Positions 1-7,050 of a stretch of 64,000 nucleotides of DNA are shown one piece after another. Source of the stretch: a virus. Numbering within the stretch: position 1 is the stretch's first letter; the number at the start of each line of letters is the position of its first letter. Both the position numbers and the translations under genes were made by a program. Below the pieces are notes generated by a model. The model searched no databases and was not told the DNA's origin. It saw only the letters and a program-made list of their open reading frames with translations. The stretch lies in IMG/VR virus record IMGVR_UViG_3300025305_003938, positions 1 through 64,000 of that record. One strand, given 5' to 3'.

Positions 1-128
1 ACTGGATGGTTGGAGATGTTGAATCTGTTATGCAGTCTCTCTGCCGAGAGGTCGAAGACCGCCGCGACCCTGGCTGCGCTAGCGCATTCGCCAACCAAAT
101 TGATCTTTTTGACATCAACAACCTTTAA
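1..128 (+). CDS. 3' end of an unidentified protein (truncated by window edge)
   Basis: An open frame enters from the left edge (codons in phase with base 3) and stops with TAA at 126-128. The visible tail ends in IDLFDINNL. The composition matches the GC-richer block to the right. The product is not recognisable from about 40 residues, and the start lies outside the window. Confidence 0.55.
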   Translation, partial: WMVGDVESVMQSLCREVEDRRDPGCASAFANQIDLFDINNL

Positions 129-141
129 TTGGAATTTTAAA

Positions 142-267
142 ATGGAACTTTGGAATACGTGTAATTCTCTTCGATACGGATTTGACGAAAACTATGACAG
201 ACCATCATACGAGGATGAAGAAGCAATTGATGAAACTCAAGATGAAGATCGCGAAGAACAAGTCTAA
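142..267 (+). CDS. Small acidic protein, unknown function
   Basis: This is a 41-residue frame starting at ATG 142, 13 bases after the previous stop. It is very acidic in its second half (many Asp and Glu, ending EDREEQV). No strong Shine-Dalgarno is visible, so translation may be coupled to the upstream gene. I do not recognise the family. The short spacing and the overlap with the next small zinc-ribbon frame are typical of early phage operons. Confidence 0.45.
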   Translation: MELWNTCNSLRYGFDENYDRPSYEDEEAIDETQDEDREEQV

Positions 268-358
268 CTTTTATTGTCGATTTTGTGGCTGGAGTAGTCA
301 TAAGCAGCGGAATAGTTGCCCGTCTTGTTATAGCAGTGTACCACTAAAAGAACGATAA
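242..358 (+). CDS. Tiny zinc-ribbon protein
   Basis: A 38-residue frame (ATG 242, TAA 356-358) overlaps the preceding gene by 26 bases. It contains two CxxC pairs (C12/C15 and C26/C29) with aromatic and basic residues around them, the pattern of a minimal zinc ribbon. The rest is basic (KIAKNK at the start, PLKER at the end), which would suit nucleic-acid or RNA-polymerase binding. The family is unknown. The stop lies at the base of the hairpin that precedes the first repeated promoter. No clear ribosome-binding site is seen, so the call rests on the cysteine pattern. Confidence 0.5.
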   Translation: MKIAKNKSNFYCRFCGWSSHKQRNSCPSCYSSVPLKER

Positions 359-443
359 AACTTTTATTTGACAATAAAGTTTTAGCTATTGACTTTGCTA
401 GCGCGATCAGGCATAATAAGAGAGTGAAAGGGCAATCAAGCCC
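357..443 (+). promoter_or_regulatory. Repeated regulatory module, copy 1: hairpin, promoter, 5' mRNA stem-loop
   Basis: Three parts are visible. A stem-loop at 357-383 (AAAACTTTTATT / AATAAAGTTTT arms with one bulged T) could end upstream transcripts. A sigma70-like promoter follows: TTGACT at 389-394, a 17-base spacer and CATAAT at 412-417, giving a start near 424. A perfect 4-bp stem-loop GGGC-AATCAA-GCCC at 430-443 would then sit at the extreme 5' end of the mRNA, just before the ribosome-binding site of the gene at 458. The same arrangement recurs at 672, 1632 and 4470. Confidence 0.75.
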
Positions 444-457
444 ATGGGGACAGGTCA

Positions 458-673
458 ATGATAACGGATCCAATGATTCAAGTGGGCACGCTATTGCAGT
501 TTTATGGCGGAACTCCCGACGGAGACTGCACCGGGCTGGTGCTTAAGATTGGTTGGGACGGAGCGCCAACGATCTTGTGGTCAGACACGACTACTCCCCA
601 ACTTCACGAGCCCGATGGTTGCAAGCAGGCACTGTTTGACGGCACGTGGGAAATTCTTAACCAGTGTGATTAA
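458..673 (+). CDS. Small SH3/KOW-like protein
   Basis: This 71-residue protein is the first gene behind promoter copy 1, with a GGGG/AGG ribosome-binding site about 5 bases upstream. The pattern VGTLLQFYGG...TGLVLKIGWDGAPTILWSD resembles the small beta-barrel (SH3/KOW-like) proteins seen repeatedly in this region (4569 C-terminus, 5339, 5666, 5922, 6496): a Gly-x-Leu/Val opening strand, a Gly-Val/Leu-Val turn and a later aromatic strand. Such barrels often bind nucleic acid or ribosomal/transcription partners, but no function is shown here. Confidence 0.7.
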   Translation: MITDPMIQVGTLLQFYGGTPDGDCTGLVLKIGWDGAPTILWSDTTTPQLHEPDGCKQALFDGTWEILNQCD

Positions 674-758
674 AACTTTTATTTGACAATAAAGTTTTAG
701 CTATTGACTTCTGCCTTGCACTCAGGCATAATAAGAGAGTGGAAGGGCGCTCAAGCCC
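672..758 (+). promoter_or_regulatory. Repeated regulatory module, copy 2
   Basis: The stem-loop AAAACTTTTATT...AATAAAGTTTT (672-698) follows the stop of the 458 gene directly and may terminate it. The promoter is TTGACT 704-709, a 17-base spacer and CATAAT 727-732. The leader stem-loop is GGGC-GCTCAA-GCCC at 745-758. A GGAG ribosome-binding site (763-766) then precedes ATG 775. The stem and promoter are near-identical to copy 1, while the loop bases differ. Confidence 0.78.
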
Positions 759-774
759 AAACGGAGATTAGAAA

Positions 775-1557
775 ATGTCTTATAAGCGAACTGTACACTG
801 CTCTTACTGCTACAACACCGGCCACAATCGGCGCGGCTGCCCCGATCTCAAAAAGTTTATCAAGGAGAACCCTGATAGCTATGTCGCCAAGCGCGCCGAA
901 TCCCGTAAGGCTAGCCAGCGGCCGCGCAAGTGCTCTTACTGCGCTACCCCGGGCCACACCCGCCGTACCTGCGAGAAGTTTAAGACGAATCGTCAGATCT
1001 TCATCGACGATGCGCTGCTTTACCGGCGAGCCTTCAAGGCATGGGCAGATAAGGTTGGCCTAGGCATTGGCGCACTAGTGGAATACGAAGGAGTGCAGCA
1101 CATAGACCGCGACGGGAACTGGACATATGATAATGATGCTAAGGTGCTGATGATGGTCACTCACTTAGATGCTGACGACCATGATATCAGCACTCATCGC
1201 AGTATCGTTAGCCGGCATGCGCTTTCTCCGTTGATTGGCCGGCCGATCTGGATGGATGCAACATCGAGCAAGGGTAGAATGCAGCTGCGGCTCCCAGAGA
1301 TCCCGGGAGTCTCGCCGGCTACCTTCGCCGATCACTGGGACAGCCAACGTCAGCGCGGAGTTGAACGAAGCTTCAAGATTGTTTCCCCTGCACCGGGCGA
1401 GATCCCTGAGTCGTACTTATCTCTGGACAATATTGTTGCAATGGCAGACGAGGTATTTAAACCAAAGGCTGCCCATGGCCAAATGCACTACGATACCAAG
1501 ATTTGCGACGAGCAGCGCGCTGCACTAGTACAGGCAGCAGATCTCGACGCGGGATAA
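775..1557 (+). CDS. Protein with two CCHC zinc knuckles
   Basis: This 260-residue protein starts at ATG 775 behind GGAG. Its N-terminus has two retroviral-type zinc knuckles, C-x2-C-x4-H-x4-C, at C9/C12/H17/C22 and C53/C56/H61/C66, separated by a basic linker. Zinc knuckles of this type usually bind single-stranded RNA or DNA. The remaining 190 residues (VEYEGVQHIDRDGNWTYDND and onward) contain a KOW/SH3-like stretch and a region I do not recognise. The gene has its own promoter module (copy 2). Its codon use is GC-rich compared with the genes after 5.3 kb. Confidence 0.85.
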   Translation: MSYKRTVHCSYCYNTGHNRRGCPDLKKFIKENPDSYVAKRAESRKASQRPRKCSYCATPGHTRRTCEKFKTNRQIFIDDALLYRRAFKAWADKVGLGIGALVEYEGVQHIDRDGNWTYDNDAKVLMMVTHLDADDHDISTHRSIVSRHALSPLIGRPIWMDATSSKGRMQLRLPEIPGVSPATFADHWDSQRQRGVERSFKIVSPAPGEIPESYLSLDNIVAMADEVFKPKAAHGQMHYDTKICDEQRAALVQAADLDAG

Positions 1558-1631
1558 ACTAGACACCCTAAAACTAATAATATCAACAAGTTAAGTACAC
1601 TAAAAAAGTTTTCACTAAAAAGTAAAAATAC

Positions 1632-1686
1632 TTGCAATTCACCCCCCACTGGGGTATACTTAGAGAGTGGAAGGGCACTTAAGCCC
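1632..1686 (+). promoter_or_regulatory. Repeated regulatory module, copy 3
   Basis: The promoter is TTGCAA 1632-1637, a 17-base spacer and TATACT 1655-1660. The spacer ends in an inverted repeat CCCC-CACT-GGGG, which could be an operator touching the -10 box. The leader stem-loop GGGC-ACTTAA-GCCC lies at 1673-1686, followed by AGGAGA and ATG 1704. The upstream AAAACTTT stem-loop of copies 1 and 2 is missing here. Confidence 0.75.
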
Positions 1687-1703
1687 ACTAGGAGACGACA
1701 AAC

Positions 1704-2792
1704 ATGGCTATTGACTTCAAAACTTTCGGCAACATCACTTCTCACATTACAGACCAGCGTCTCCCCGTCCTTTTGCGCGGCCGACACGGCATTGGTAAGT
1801 CGCAGGTGGTGTACCAGTTCGCGGCAACCCTTGGCCTCCCGGTCGTAGAGCGCCGCGCGTCTCAAATGACTGAGGGTGACCTTCTTGGCCTCCCTAACGT
1901 TGCCGACGACGACGCGACCGGACTCCCGGTCACTACGTTCAACGCGCCTGACTGGCTGCACACTGCTAGCACTCAGGCTGTCGTCCTCTTCCTCGATGAA
2001 GTCGACCGGGCAACCCCAGAGGTTCGCCAGGGTATCTTCGAACTCACTGACTCGCGTAAGATTGCTGGTCGCACTCTGCACCCCGATACTCTGATCTTCG
2101 CTGCCGTCAATGGTGGCGAGCACGGGTCGCAGTATCAGGTCGGCGAGATGGACCCTGCCGAACTTGACCGCTGGGTCTGCTTCGATGTCGAGCCCACGGT
2201 AGAAGATTGGCTCACGTGGGGTAAGGAAAACGTTGATAGCGTTGTCTGGGACTTCATTAACCAGAACCGCGATCACCTTGAGCATGGTGGAGAGTTTGAG
2301 CCCAACAAGGTTTATCCTTCCCGCCGATCCTGGCAGCGTCTCAACGATGTTTTGACCACTGCTGGTCTGCTGACTGCCAACGAAACGACCGCAGCGTTGT
2401 TCCCGATTGCTGCTAGCATCGTCGGCTTCGAAGCTGCTGTTTCGTTCAACGACTTTGTTGCAAACTACGACCGTCAGCTGACCGTCGAGAATATTCTGGT
2501 CGACGGCATGATTGAAAAGACTGCCGAGTGGGGAATCAACGACCACTGCGCGATGATTGAAAAGTTCACTGGTGCAGACATCTTCACTAACAGCTTGGAC
2601 GAGAACCGTATCAACAATCTTGCGCGATACTTCGTTAGCCTGCCCTCTGAGGCAGCAATGAAGCTTTGGAGCGCACTGGGCCAAGGGGCGACGGAGAACA
2701 CGATTGCTCTGCACAAGGCGCGCGTTGGCGACCAGTCAGTGTCTCAGTACATCGTTGACATCCTCACTGGAGGCGACGAAGCTTCCAGCTAA
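1704..2792 (+). CDS. MoxR-like AAA+ ATPase
   Basis: This 362-residue AAA+ protein has Walker A LLRGRHGIGKS (about residues 23-33) and Walker B VVLFLDEVDRA (about 93-103), followed by the NGGEHGSQY stretch expected near sensor 1. The MoxR class typically works as a ring ATPase chaperone with a VWA-domain partner that may bind metal. That partner is encoded two genes downstream at 3191. The start ATG 1704 is set by AGGAGA 6-11 bases upstream. A UUCG-capped hairpin follows the stop (2805-2828). The substrate cannot be deduced. Phage MoxR/VWA pairs are known but poorly understood. Confidence 0.9.
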   Translation: MAIDFKTFGNITSHITDQRLPVLLRGRHGIGKSQVVYQFAATLGLPVVERRASQMTEGDLLGLPNVADDDATGLPVTTFNAPDWLHTASTQAVVLFLDEVDRATPEVRQGIFELTDSRKIAGRTLHPDTLIFAAVNGGEHGSQYQVGEMDPAELDRWVCFDVEPTVEDWLTWGKENVDSVVWDFINQNRDHLEHGGEFEPNKVYPSRRSWQRLNDVLTTAGLLTANETTAALFPIAASIVGFEAAVSFNDFVANYDRQLTVENILVDGMIEKTAEWGINDHCAMIEKFTGADIFTNSLDENRINNLARYFVSLPSEAAMKLWSALGQGATENTIALHKARVGDQSVSQYIVDILTGGDEASS

Positions 2793-2804
2793 TCACAGTG
2801 CAGG

Positions 2805-2828
2805 GGTCCCCGGCTTCGGCCGGGGGCC
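2805..2828 (+). terminator. UUCG-capped hairpin after the MoxR gene
   Basis: CCCCGGC (2808-2814), TTCG (815-818 of the same kb) and GCCGGGG (2819-2825) form a perfect 7-bp stem capped by the very stable UUCG tetraloop. Outer G-C and U-G pairs extend it to about 10 bp. No U-tract follows, so it is more likely an mRNA 3'-stabiliser, processing site or partial attenuator than a full intrinsic terminator. The next ribosome-binding site (GAGAGG) begins immediately afterwards. Confidence 0.7.
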
Positions 2829-2839
2829 GAGAGGTAAAT

Positions 2840-3049
2840 ATGAAAGAAAAGAACATAGAAGAAGTAATCATCGATCTGGACCGGGCAATCGAGTCCTCCG
2901 ATTGGGGCGAAGTACGTACGCTGTGGGAGTCCTACAGCACTAGTGAGTTTGGCCTGTCGGAGTGGATCCACCTACACCAAATCGTCGGTGGAATTCGGTT
3001 GGCCAATGCGCTAGCGCAGTCAATCACCCCGCCGCCAGAAGATGAATAA
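2840..3049 (+). CDS. Small helical protein, unknown
   Basis: This 69-residue protein starts at ATG 2840, 4 bases after GAGAGG. An earlier in-frame ATG at 2798 would read through the UUCG hairpin and is not preferred. The sequence alternates charged and hydrophobic residues (IEEVIIDLDRAIESSDWGEV), which suggests a short helical bundle. It sits between the MoxR ATPase and its VWA partner and could be an adaptor of that pair, but this is only inferred from position. Confidence 0.6.
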   Translation: MKEKNIEEVIIDLDRAIESSDWGEVRTLWESYSTSEFGLSEWIHLHQIVGGIRLANALAQSITPPPEDE

Positions 3050-3122
3050 AAACAACTAGTTACACGTTACTTCAGAACAAAACATAGCAATTACAACAAC
3101 TTAGAGTCCTATATCTTATTTG

Positions 3123-3183
3123 AATAACTAGTTATTATGCTTGCAATTCGGCTGAAACTCAGGCATAATAAGAGAGTAGGGAG
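3123..3183 (+). promoter_or_regulatory. Repeated promoter, copy 4, with upstream palindrome
   Basis: TTGCAA 3141-3146, a 17-base spacer and CATAAT 3164-3169 match the other modules, and AAGAGAGTAGGGAG follows. A perfect 14-base palindrome AATAACTAGTTATT (3123-3136) lies just upstream of the -35 box and is a candidate operator. The GGGC/GCCC leader stem-loop of the other copies is absent. The ribosome-binding site AGGGAG is at 3178-3183, ahead of ATG 3191. Confidence 0.7.
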
Positions 3184-3190
3184 TTACTTA

Positions 3191-4471
3191 ATGACTGACG
3201 AATCCAAAACTTTTGACCTTAACATGCACGTTGCGCGACTACTGCGCGATGAGCCCTTTTTTGCTGCACTCAGCCGACGCGTCGACAAGGTAGCCTCCGA
3301 TGCCGTGCCGACGGCTGGTGTCCGAGTGACCGAAGAAGGTAAGCTGGAAATGGCTTACAACACTCAGTTTTTCGCCGGCCTTACTGATGTTCAGCGAGCC
3401 GGAGTACTCAAGCATGAGTTCTACCACCTTGTTTTCGAACATGTTACGGGTCGACTTCCAGAAAAGAAGATGACGAAAATCTGGAACATCGCGACAGACT
3501 TGGCTATCAACTCCCACTTGCAGGGACAGCTGCCCGAAGCATGCTGCATGCCCGGCGAAGGACCCTTCAAGAATCTTCCGGCGGGCCAGTCTGCCGAGTG
3601 GTACCTTAAAGCCCTGAAGGATATGCAGAAAGAGCAGGAAGAGAACGAAGGCGAAGGCCAGCAGGGCAACAACCCCGGCGACGACTGCGAAGGCGAAGGC
3701 GGAGGCCAAGGTCAGGGCGAAGGCGAAGGCGAAGGTCAGGGCCAAGGCCAAGGTAACGGATCCTGGGAGGACCAGCAGTTTGATGATCACGGCGGCTGGG
3801 CCGAGGGTAGCGACGAAGCAAAGCAGATTGCTAAGGAACGAATTAAAGAATACATCAAGGATGCTGCCGAGGAGGCTAGCGCATCGCGCGGCTGGGGTAC
3901 CGTCTCTAGCAGCGTACGCAAGCAGATCCTAGATTCCATCCGCTCAACGGTCGACTGGAAGAAGGTCCTCCGCTACTTCATCAAGACCTCTCAGCGCGCC
4001 AACAAGCGTTCTACTGTGCGCCGGCTGAACAAACGCTACCCCTACCAGCACCCGGGTTCTAAGGTGCTTCGACAGGCCAACATCGCTATCAGCGTCGATC
4101 AGTCTGGGTCGGTAAGTGACAAGATGCTAGCAGCGTTCTTCTCGGAACTGAACAAGCTAGCCAATGTCGCGACCTTCACGGTCGTACCGTTCGACACTCG
4201 CGTTGATGAGTCGAAGGTCTACGTCTGGAAGAAGGGCGAAACCCGCAAGCGAGAACGAGTGCTTTACGGTGGCACCGACTTCAACGCGCCGACAAAGTTT
4301 GTCAACGCTGGCAAGTTCGACGGACACATTGTTTTGACCGACATGGAGGCTCCTAAGCCTATCGCTAGCAATTGCCAGCGTATGTGGATGACCAGCGAAC
4401 GACATGCCCAGCGACCCTACTTCAAGACGACTGAACGCGTGATTGGAATCAAGATCCCAGAGGGCCGATAA
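3191..4471 (+). CDS. VWA-like protein with N-terminal metallopeptidase-type domain (DUF2201-like)
   Basis: This 426-residue protein starts at ATG 3191 behind AGGGAG; an upstream in-frame ATG at 3137 lies inside the promoter. The N-terminal domain has a zinc-type motif HEFYH (75-79) with a further His at 84. Residues about 150-190 are a Gly/Glu/Gln low-complexity linker. The C-terminal domain is VWA-like with a metal-ion-dependent adhesion motif DQSGSVS (303-309). This architecture is the usual partner of MoxR AAA+ ATPases such as the one at 1704, so the two likely form a complex. Its target is unknown. Confidence 0.88.
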   Translation: MTDESKTFDLNMHVARLLRDEPFFAALSRRVDKVASDAVPTAGVRVTEEGKLEMAYNTQFFAGLTDVQRAGVLKHEFYHLVFEHVTGRLPEKKMTKIWNIATDLAINSHLQGQLPEACCMPGEGPFKNLPAGQSAEWYLKALKDMQKEQEENEGEGQQGNNPGDDCEGEGGGQGQGEGEGEGQGQGQGNGSWEDQQFDDHGGWAEGSDEAKQIAKERIKEYIKDAAEEASASRGWGTVSSSVRKQILDSIRSTVDWKKVLRYFIKTSQRANKRSTVRRLNKRYPYQHPGSKVLRQANIAISVDQSGSVSDKMLAAFFSELNKLANVATFTVVPFDTRVDESKVYVWKKGETRKRERVLYGGTDFNAPTKFVNAGKFDGHIVLTDMEAPKPIASNCQRMWMTSERHAQRPYFKTTERVIGIKIPEGR

Positions 4472-4554
4472 CTTTTATTTGAGAATAAAGTTATAGCCAT
4501 TGACTTTGCCTCGTTTCACAGGTATAATTAAAGAGTAAGTGGGCAATGAAGCCC
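4470..4554 (+). promoter_or_regulatory. Repeated regulatory module, copy 5
   Basis: A stem-loop (AACTTTTATT...AATAAAGTT, 4470-4492) overlaps the stop codon of the VWA gene. The promoter TTGACT 4500-4505, 17-base spacer and TATAAT 4523-4528 is the closest to consensus of the five. The leader stem-loop GGGC-AATGAA-GCCC (4541-4554) is followed directly by GGGAGA and ATG 4569. Confidence 0.78.
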
Positions 4555-4568
4555 GGGAGATCTGCACC

Positions 4569-5336
4569 ATGACACTAGCGATTCGCAAAGCACTCACCGC
4601 AAACGGCTTCAAAGTACACAACAACAAGGCGGATGAGCTTGTGGCTAGCAAGTTTCACTCGTCCATTCGGAACGTCCGCATCGTCTTCAATGCCGGGGTT
4701 GACAAGAGCACCGGGAAGGCGATTGCTGGCAAGCACGCGCAGTTTAAGGCAGTGTTCATCAACAACCAGAGTCAGTGGCGCACGATTGCGACCGGGAGCA
4801 CCTTTAAGGGCTCCACTCGCTTTGCCTCTGCGTTGATTGCCATCGAGGTCGGAGCCGAGGGTGCATCGGCCTGCAAGTGCGGAGCAAAGAAGTTCAAGGC
4901 AAAGTCTGGAAAAGTTGTTTGCGCGAATGCGTGCTGGGCCAACAACGGCTGGAGCCGCAAGAAGAAGGCTAGCAACAAGCCAGCAGCTGCTAAGGCACCG
5001 AAGGGAGCTAGCGCTAGCCTGAGGACACCGCGCAAGAAGACGAAAGCTACACGTGCCCCAGCGCGCCCTACCAAGCGCCCACGCATCCGCGAGGGTGAGA
5101 ACGTGGCTGTTGAGCAGTTTCACGTTGGCCAGCTGGTCAAGATAATGGGACCCGCAGCTGGTGGCATGGGAGTTGTTGTAGGGGTCGAGGAGCACGGGGA
5201 AGTGACGCGGAACACCCGCTTGATTCGCGAGTCTCAGTTTATCACTGTACGTCTTATGTCCGGCGAGACTAAATCAGCATGGAATTACCGTATCACAACT
5301 GACGAGTACCTAGTCTACTTCACGGCAGCGTCATAA
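4569..5336 (+). CDS. Zinc-ribbon / basic-linker / SH3-like protein
   Basis: This 255-residue protein starts at ATG 4569, after GGGAGA; an in-frame ATG at 4539 lies in the leader hairpin and is not used. The order is an N-terminal domain of about 95 residues, then a cysteine cluster CKCGAKKF...VVCANAC typical of a zinc ribbon, then a Lys/Ala/Pro/Arg-rich linker, then a C-terminal SH3/KOW-like barrel (VGQLVKIMGPAAGGMGVVVG...). The features suggest nucleic-acid binding. The last domain is related to the small proteins that follow, which may have arisen by duplication. Confidence 0.8.
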   Translation: MTLAIRKALTANGFKVHNNKADELVASKFHSSIRNVRIVFNAGVDKSTGKAIAGKHAQFKAVFINNQSQWRTIATGSTFKGSTRFASALIAIEVGAEGASACKCGAKKFKAKSGKVVCANACWANNGWSRKKKASNKPAAAKAPKGASASLRTPRKKTKATRAPARPTKRPRIREGENVAVEQFHVGQLVKIMGPAAGGMGVVVGVEEHGEVTRNTRLIRESQFITVRLMSGETKSAWNYRITTDEYLVYFTAAS

Positions 5337-5338
5337 AC

Positions 5339-5629
5339 ATGGCCGATAGCTCTAAACAAAAGACTCCTAATGCAGCTGCGCTTGAGGCTCCTAGCTTCGA
5401 ACGCGTGAGGTTTAACGTTGGAGATCTTGTAGAGGTCAACGACAGGGGAAGAGAATTAAACAGTCCAGAGGAATTCTTTGCGAATCTCCCCGGGATTGTC
5501 ATCGCAGTTGTCCCGCACCATGGTACTTGGCGCAACGCCCCGCGAGTGGTGACTGTACATCATGGCGGAATTGAGCGCATGGCATGGGACGAAGAATATT
5601 TAATTAAACTAGGAGAAGGAGAGAGTTAA
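5339..5629 (+). CDS. Small SH3/KOW-like protein
   Basis: This 96-residue protein starts 2 bases after the previous stop and has no clear ribosome-binding site, so coupling is likely. The core VRFNVGDLVEVNDRG...LPGIVIAVV...ERMAWDEEYLIKL has the same strand pattern as the C-terminus of the 4569 protein. The first 20 residues are polar and probably disordered. The function is unknown. Confidence 0.75.
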   Translation: MADSSKQKTPNAAALEAPSFERVRFNVGDLVEVNDRGRELNSPEEFFANLPGIVIAVVPHHGTWRNAPRVVTVHHGGIERMAWDEEYLIKLGEGES

Positions 5630-5665
5630 GTTAGTTTGGAAAGTAGTTAGAGAAGGAGAGTTAAC

Positions 5666-5908
5666 ATGTATTTTTTCGAAATAGGAGACGAGGTAGTACA
5701 CCTAGACTATATTAGCTGGGGTACCTGCACTGTCCACGATATCAACCCCGTTGAGGAAGACGAGGCAGCTGGCCCATACGCCATACGACTAGGCGACGTT
5801 GAGAGCGAGAACCTAACGTTCCTTTATGGAGTGAGAGAAGAAAAACTCATCCACGTTAAATTCCTTCATGAGACTATGAACAAAACTAACGAGAGCGAAG
5901 AAGAATAA
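5666..5908 (+). CDS. Small SH3/KOW-like protein
   Basis: This 80-residue protein lies behind a strong AGGAG site. It opens with FFEIGDEVVHLDYISWGTCTV, the same Gly-Asp-x-Val barrel opening as its neighbours, and ends in an acidic tail (NESEEE). It is the third of four consecutive barrel-type genes. Confidence 0.75.
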   Translation: MYFFEIGDEVVHLDYISWGTCTVHDINPVEEDEAAGPYAIRLGDVESENLTFLYGVREEKLIHVKFLHETMNKTNESEEE

Positions 5909-5921
5909 AAAGATAAAACCA

Positions 5922-6212
5922 ATGACAACAAGAGACTTAAAACCGGGAGACTTAATAAAAGCTAGATTCTCAGGATCTGTAGGTAAGTTTGCAAGGTACG
6001 AAAATAAAATAGGTGTAGTAACAAAGTGCTATAAGGTGAGACGCTACGTAATACAATGGCAAGACAAAGAAGAACCAGAATACGGTTGGTCTGAGTTTGA
6101 TTTAAAAACCATTGAGCCTAACCCTCATCCAGAAACCTGCCCCTGCGAACCTTGCATAGACACTAGCAACCAGCAATTGCCAGATATAGAGAATGATATA
6201 AGTGGTGTATAG
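5922..6212 (+). CDS. Small SH3/KOW-like protein with C-terminal CxCxxC
   Basis: This 96-residue protein opens with LKPGDLIKARFSGSVGKFA, continues with NKIGVVTKCYKVRRYVIQW and ends its barrel with YGWSEFDLKTIEP. A Cys-rich tail (TCPCEPC) could bind metal. It is the last gene before the largely non-coding stretch. Confidence 0.75.
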   Translation: MTTRDLKPGDLIKARFSGSVGKFARYENKIGVVTKCYKVRRYVIQWQDKEEPEYGWSEFDLKTIEPNPHPETCPCEPCIDTSNQQLPDIENDISGV

Positions 6213-6329
6213 TTGCTAGCTTACGGCATTATATGTTAGTTATTTATTAATATATGCTTTATAGCGTCTGCGCTGATGGCCTGCTGAATGACAGCGACTT
6301 AGTACACCCCCACAACACCAATGTCAAGC

Positions 6330-6398
6330 TGTGAGTTTGTGAGCAGGTATTGTGAGTATATATCATGAGTTTGTGAGTATTCTAAGCAGCGATGTGAG
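6330..6398 (+). repeat. GTGAG repeat cluster 1
   Basis: Within 70 bases the motif (T)GTGAG occurs about five times (near 6330, 6338, 6351, 6371 and 6393) with one CATGAG variant. The 283-base stretch 6213-6495 holds no convincing gene. Similar copies recur at 7051-7130, so this looks like an iteron-type or protein-binding array rather than chance. Confidence 0.5.
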
Positions 6399-6495
6399 TA
6401 ATTAGCCCCAATATTGGCCAATAATCACGCAGAGAGCGGAAATAGCATTAAAAAAAAGTATAATGAATTCAACCACTTAATAAAGGTTCTACTTA

Positions 6496-6747
6496 ATGGA
6501 GATAAAAACTCACAGTCAAATCTCAGCGAAATCAGGCAGTATCGCGCAGGAAACCGCGCCCTTTGCCGTCGGTCAGCTTGTGAGTCTCAGCGATAGCTTC
6601 TACTTCTCCAACGAGGATATTGGCGACGAGTGCGGTATCATTGTGTCAGTACACAAAGAGATGTATGAGTGGGCAGCGTACGTACACATACAACGCCTAG
6701 GCCGAACATTATACTTTGCGCAGAGTGAATTGATATTAATAAACTAG
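6496..6747 (+). CDS. Small SH3/KOW-like protein
   Basis: This 83-residue protein contains FAVGQLVSLSDSFYFSNEDI and CGIIVSVHKEMYEWAAYVHI, the same barrel pattern as the 5.3-6.2 kb genes. The first 20 residues are polar. The ribosome-binding site is weak. It is isolated between two non-coding stretches that carry GTGAG repeats. Confidence 0.6.
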   Translation: MEIKTHSQISAKSGSIAQETAPFAVGQLVSLSDSFYFSNEDIGDECGIIVSVHKEMYEWAAYVHIQRLGRTLYFAQSELILIN

Positions 6748-7050
6748 TTACATGGCTAGGTGTAGCAACCAACACGACGCTAACCGGGTTTTCTAGTTGC
6801 CCGTCAGTCTGAGGTTGTTGGGAAAGTTGTTATAAAGATGTTACAGGGTGGGCAAAATAACATTTATAAACTATATACGTTATCATGCAATTGCTTCCAC
6901 GATTTATACGAGAGTCAGAGCGTACCTTCTGGGTTAGCTGCTTAATTACTCAGCAATGCATATGGACTATTCTACAAGCACTATAACAATGTATGAATTC
7001 ATAGCTATCTGCGCAGCTGCATGCGTACTCTCCACTATATTACCTCCGGC

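Noticed and set aside
1488-2714. A 408-codon open frame on the - strand opposite the MoxR gene
   Set aside because: The sense strand has clear AAA+ motifs, a promoter and a ribosome-binding site; the antisense frame has none and is caused by codon bias.
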